Positions 5,654 through 7,453 of a DNA stretch of 7,453 nt are shown here, piece after piece. Within the stretch, counting starts at the first letter, position 1, and the number at the start of each line of letters is the position of its first letter. Both the position numbers and the translations under genes were made by a program. A model generated the notes under the pieces. It saw nothing but the letters and a program-made list of their open reading frames with translations. It had not been told where the DNA came from and ran no database searches. The stretch comes from Betaproteobacteria bacterium (GTDB lineage Bacteria > Pseudomonadota > Gammaproteobacteria > Burkholderiales > SG8-39): positions 1-7,453 of the forward strand of contig JAABQT010000066.1 of assembly GCA_011391295.1 (NCBI GenBank), read 5' to 3'.

Positions 5654-6880
5654 TTGGAAGACGTCTGGCCCCGGCTTGCGGTGAGCGCCGGCGTCGGGCT
5701 GCTGATCGGCCTGGAGCGCGAGCGCACGCGCGCGGCAAAAGCGGGTGTGCGCACCTTTCCGCTCATCGCGCTCGCCGGTACGCTTGCCGCGCTGCTCGAC
5801 AAGAACCTGGGCGGCGCCTGGCTGGTGGCTGTTGGACTTGCGGCAGTGGCGGGCATGCTGATCGCCGCCTACGCGCGGGCATCGCGCCAGGAAGATCCCG
5901 GCACGACCACGGTGGCGGCCGCCGTGGTGTGCTACCTGCTCGGCGTCCTGGTGGGGTTGGGCGAGACGACCGTGGCCGTTGCGCTCGCCATCGGCGTCAC
6001 GGCGCTGCTCTACTTCAAGCCCGAAATCGAGAGTTTTTCCATGGCGCTGCGGCGTCCGGAACAGGTCTCCGTCCTGCAGTTCCTGGTGGTGACCTTCATC
6101 GTGCTGCCGATCCTGCCCGACACCGGCTACGGGCCCTACGCGGTGCTGATCCCGCGCCAGGTGTGGCTGATGGTGGTGCTGATCGCGGGCATCGGGCTGG
6201 CGAGCTACATCGCACTGCGCGCCGTTGGCGAGCGCCACGGGGTGCTGCTCGCGGGCCTGCTCGGCGGGCTGGTGTCCTCCACGGCCACCACCGTGCTGTA
6301 TGCGCGGCGCAGCACCGAGACGCCCGCCTTGGCGCGCATCGCGCTGGTCGTCGTGCCGCTCGCCAACCTGGTGCCGCTCGGGCGCATCGGACTGATTTCC
6401 TTCGTGCTGGCGCCCGAGGTGTTCGGCCGGCTGGCGCCGGCGCTCGCCGCGGCAATCGCCGCGGGAGCGGCGTTCACCGCCTTCGCCATGCGGCGGCAGG
6501 AGCCGGCGGGGCCGCTGCCGGTGGCCGAGATCCGCAACCCGGTGGAAATGGGCACGGCGCTGCGTTTCGCCGCCCTCTACGCCTTCGTCCTGGTCGGTTC
6601 GGCCTGGCTCTCGGAGCTTGCCGGCAGTCGAGGCCTGTACGCCGCGGCATTCGCATCGGGGCTCGTCGACATCGACCCGATCGTGCTCTCGGCGCTGAAT
6701 CTGTTCGGCGAGGGACGCATCGCCGCGCAGCCGGCGACGCGCGCCATCGCGTTCGCCTTCGCCGCCAACGTCGCCTTCAAGCTCGGCGTGCTGTTCTGGT
6801 ACAACCGGCGCCTCGCCTGGCGCACGCTGTGGCCGCTCGGCGCCGCCGTGGCGGCGGGCGGCGCGATGCTCGCCCTCTAG
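5654..6880 (+). CDS. MgtC/SapB-DUF4010 family membrane protein
   Basis: Polytopic membrane protein of 408 residues with about 11-12 hydrophobic segments. The N-terminal part (about 1-125) carries the MgtC-type signature G-V-G-L-L-I-G-L-E-R-E-R (13-24) and R-T-F-P-L-I-A-L-A-G-T (33-43); the C-terminal part (about 150-405) looks like DUF4010, with L-G-G-L-V-S-S-T-A-T-T (about 205-215) and R-N-P-V-E-M-G-T-A-L-R-F. Proteins with this two-part layout are widespread but have no established substrate; magnesium transport is only a name carried over from MgtC. Start: TTG 5654, directly abutting the TAG of the hemerythrin gene, with GGAAGG (5640-5645, 8 nt spacer) upstream; the next in-frame Met is inside the membrane domain at about residue 67, so TTG is required to keep the signature. 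Last gene of the hemN operon; its stop is 1 nt from the stop of the convergent usp gene. Confidence 0.88.
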   Translation: MEDVWPRLAVSAGVGLLIGLERERTRAAKAGVRTFPLIALAGTLAALLDKNLGGAWLVAVGLAAVAGMLIAAYARASRQEDPGTTTVAAAVVCYLLGVLVGLGETTVAVALAIGVTALLYFKPEIESFSMALRRPEQVSVLQFLVVTFIVLPILPDTGYGPYAVLIPRQVWLMVVLIAGIGLASYIALRAVGERHGVLLAGLLGGLVSSTATTVLYARRSTETPALARIALVVVPLANLVPLGRIGLISFVLAPEVFGRLAPALAAAIAAGAAFTAFAMRRQEPAGPLPVAEIRNPVEMGTALRFAALYAFVLVGSAWLSELAGSRGLYAAAFASGLVDIDPIVLSALNLFGEGRIAAQPATRAIAFAFAANVAFKLGVLFWYNRRLAWRTLWPLGAAVAAGGAMLAL

Positions 6881-6881
6881 T

Positions 6882-7328
6882 TCAGCGCGTCACCAGCACC
6901 GGCAGCTTGGAATGCGCCAGCACGCGCATGGTCTCGCTGCCGAGCAGCAGCCCGCCCAGCCCGCCGCGTCCGTGCGAGGCCATGGAGATGGCGTCGCATT
7001 TGCGCGCGCGTGCGATGCGCAGGATGCCCTGCCAGGGTTGATTCGAACTGACGAACTGCGTCGCGCAGCGCACGCCCGCGGTGCGCGCCTCGATCTCGAC
7101 CGCGGCGAGCGCCTTGCGCGCCGCCTTCTCGGAGATCTGCTTGTATTCCTGCGGCGATACCCCGGGCACATAGACCACCGCCTCGCCGTACATCGGCGGT
7201 GAATAGAGCGGGATGACGTAGGCGCCGGTGACCTTCGCACCGAGCGCCTTGGCGAGCTTTACGCCGGCCTTCACGCCCTTGGCGGAGAGCTTCGAGCCGT
7301 CGGTGGAAATCAGGATGTGCTTGAACAT
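6882..7328 (-). CDS. Universal stress protein, UspA family
   Basis: Single Usp domain of 148 residues, the usual length; cytoplasmic, normally a dimer. Seen: N-terminal strand F-K-H-I-L-I-S-T-D10-G-S with the conserved nucleotide-contacting Asp, and the C-terminal ATP-binding loop A117-S-H-G120-x9-G130-S131, then V-L-A-H-S-K-L-P-V-L-V. The first glycine of the classical G-x2-G-x9-G-S/T motif is Ala, a variant I recall as common in proteobacterial MASHGR-type Usps, so ATP binding remains plausible. Start: ATG 7328-7326, behind a strong TGGAGGA SD (7335-7341, about 6 nt spacer); an in-frame ATG 33 nt upstream would add 11 residues and lacks an SD. An Fnr-type box lies upstream. Anr-controlled Usps that support anaerobic survival are known in Pseudomonas aeruginosa, which fits the rest of this window. 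Convergent with the DUF4010 gene. Confidence 0.94.
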   Translation of the reverse strand: MFKHILISTDGSKLSAKGVKAGVKLAKALGAKVTGAYVIPLYSPPMYGEAVVYVPGVSPQEYKQISEKAARKALAAVEIEARTAGVRCATQFVSSNQPWQGILRIARARKCDAISMASHGRGGLGGLLLGSETMRVLAHSKLPVLVTR

Positions 7329-7381
7329 GTCGTTTCCTCCAGGCCATGTGGGAAGGCGCAACCGTGCATCGGGCCTGATCC

Positions 7382-7387
7382 AGCGTA
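7382..7387 (-). promoter_or_regulatory. Candidate -10 element of the usp promoter
   Basis: TACGCT on the minus strand (7387-7382) matches TATAAT at only 3 of 6 positions but keeps the T1, A2 and T6 that matter most. A start site 7-8 nt downstream (7374-7375) puts the Fnr box centre at -40.5 to -41.5, the class II distance, and gives a leader of about 46 nt. Confidence 0.4.
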
Positions 7388-7408
7388 CGCCGGGCGCCGC
7401 GGTGGCGG

Positions 7409-7422
7409 TTGACGCAGGTCAA
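7409..7422. promoter_or_regulatory. Fnr/Anr-type operator upstream of usp
   Basis: TTGAC-GCAG-GTCAA is a perfect 5+5 palindrome with a 4-nt spacer and matches TTGAT-N4-ATCAA at 8 of 10 positions; the outer TTGA/TCAA are complete. It is centred 87 bp upstream of the usp ATG. It may also serve a gene beyond the right edge, which cannot be seen. Binding by the Fnr encoded at 1-538 is inferred. Confidence 0.75.
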
Positions 7423-7429
7423 ACGCCTT

Positions 7430-7447
7430 GCCTGGTGCGCGCCAGGC
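7430..7447. repeat. Short inverted repeat near the right edge
   Basis: GCCTGG (7430-7435) and CCAGGC (7442-7447) pair across a 6-nt loop. It could belong to a terminator or leader of a gene outside the window, but no T-run is visible. The remaining bases of 7329-7453 outside this repeat, the Fnr box and the usp leader show nothing recognisable. Confidence 0.25.
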
Positions 7448-7453
7448 GCTCGC

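Noticed and set aside
4598..6238. Long minus-strand open frame (546 codons) opposite the TauE/SafE, hemerythrin and DUF4010 genes
   Set aside because: It crosses three well-supported genes and has the composition of a GC-rich shadow frame.

Overview
The window is GC-rich (by eye about 70%), almost entirely coding, and carries proteins typical of a facultatively anaerobic or microaerobic proteobacterium. Codon use, the Fnr and HemN sequences and the hemN-TauE/SafE neighbourhood suggest a betaproteobacterium (Burkholderiales/Rhodocyclales-like); this placement is inference. No tRNA, rRNA, CRISPR array, insertion sequence or phage gene was seen.

Left half, minus strand (read from 2894 down to 1): a two-TM, PAS-containing histidine kinase, a NarL-type response regulator that overlaps it by 4 bases (ATGA), a stand-alone receiver domain without output domain, and an Fnr-type oxygen sensor/regulator with all four Fe-S cysteines, cut off by the left window edge. 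The short gaps (overlap, 69 nt, 14 nt) suggest one operon in which fnr is the last visible gene.

Right half, plus strand (2933 to 6880): hemN (oxygen-independent coproporphyrinogen III dehydrogenase), a TauE/SafE (DsbD_2-like) membrane protein, a hemerythrin-domain protein and an MgtC/DUF4010 membrane protein. Gaps are 1, 11 and 0 nt, so this is almost certainly one operon with translational coupling. A universal stress protein gene then runs convergently from the right, its stop codon one base away from that of the DUF4010 gene. The only longer non-coding stretch is 7329-7453, which holds the usp promoter region.

The most interesting signal is regulatory. Two Fnr-type boxes (TTGAY-N4-RTCAA) lie in promoter positions. 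One (2884-2897) overlaps the start codon of the kinase and is centred 41.5 bp upstream of a predicted hemN transcription start that falls at or next to the hemN ATG, which has no Shine-Dalgarno sequence, so hemN may be translated from a leaderless mRNA. A kinase promoter candidate on the opposite strand overlaps the hemN promoter, so the two may exclude each other. The second box (7409-7422) is a perfect palindrome placed similarly upstream of usp. Together the window looks like an oxygen-response module: Fnr is encoded downstream of a two-component system, may activate hemN and usp, and may feed back on the operon that encodes it. Positions and sequences of the boxes are seen directly; promoter activity and wiring are inference.
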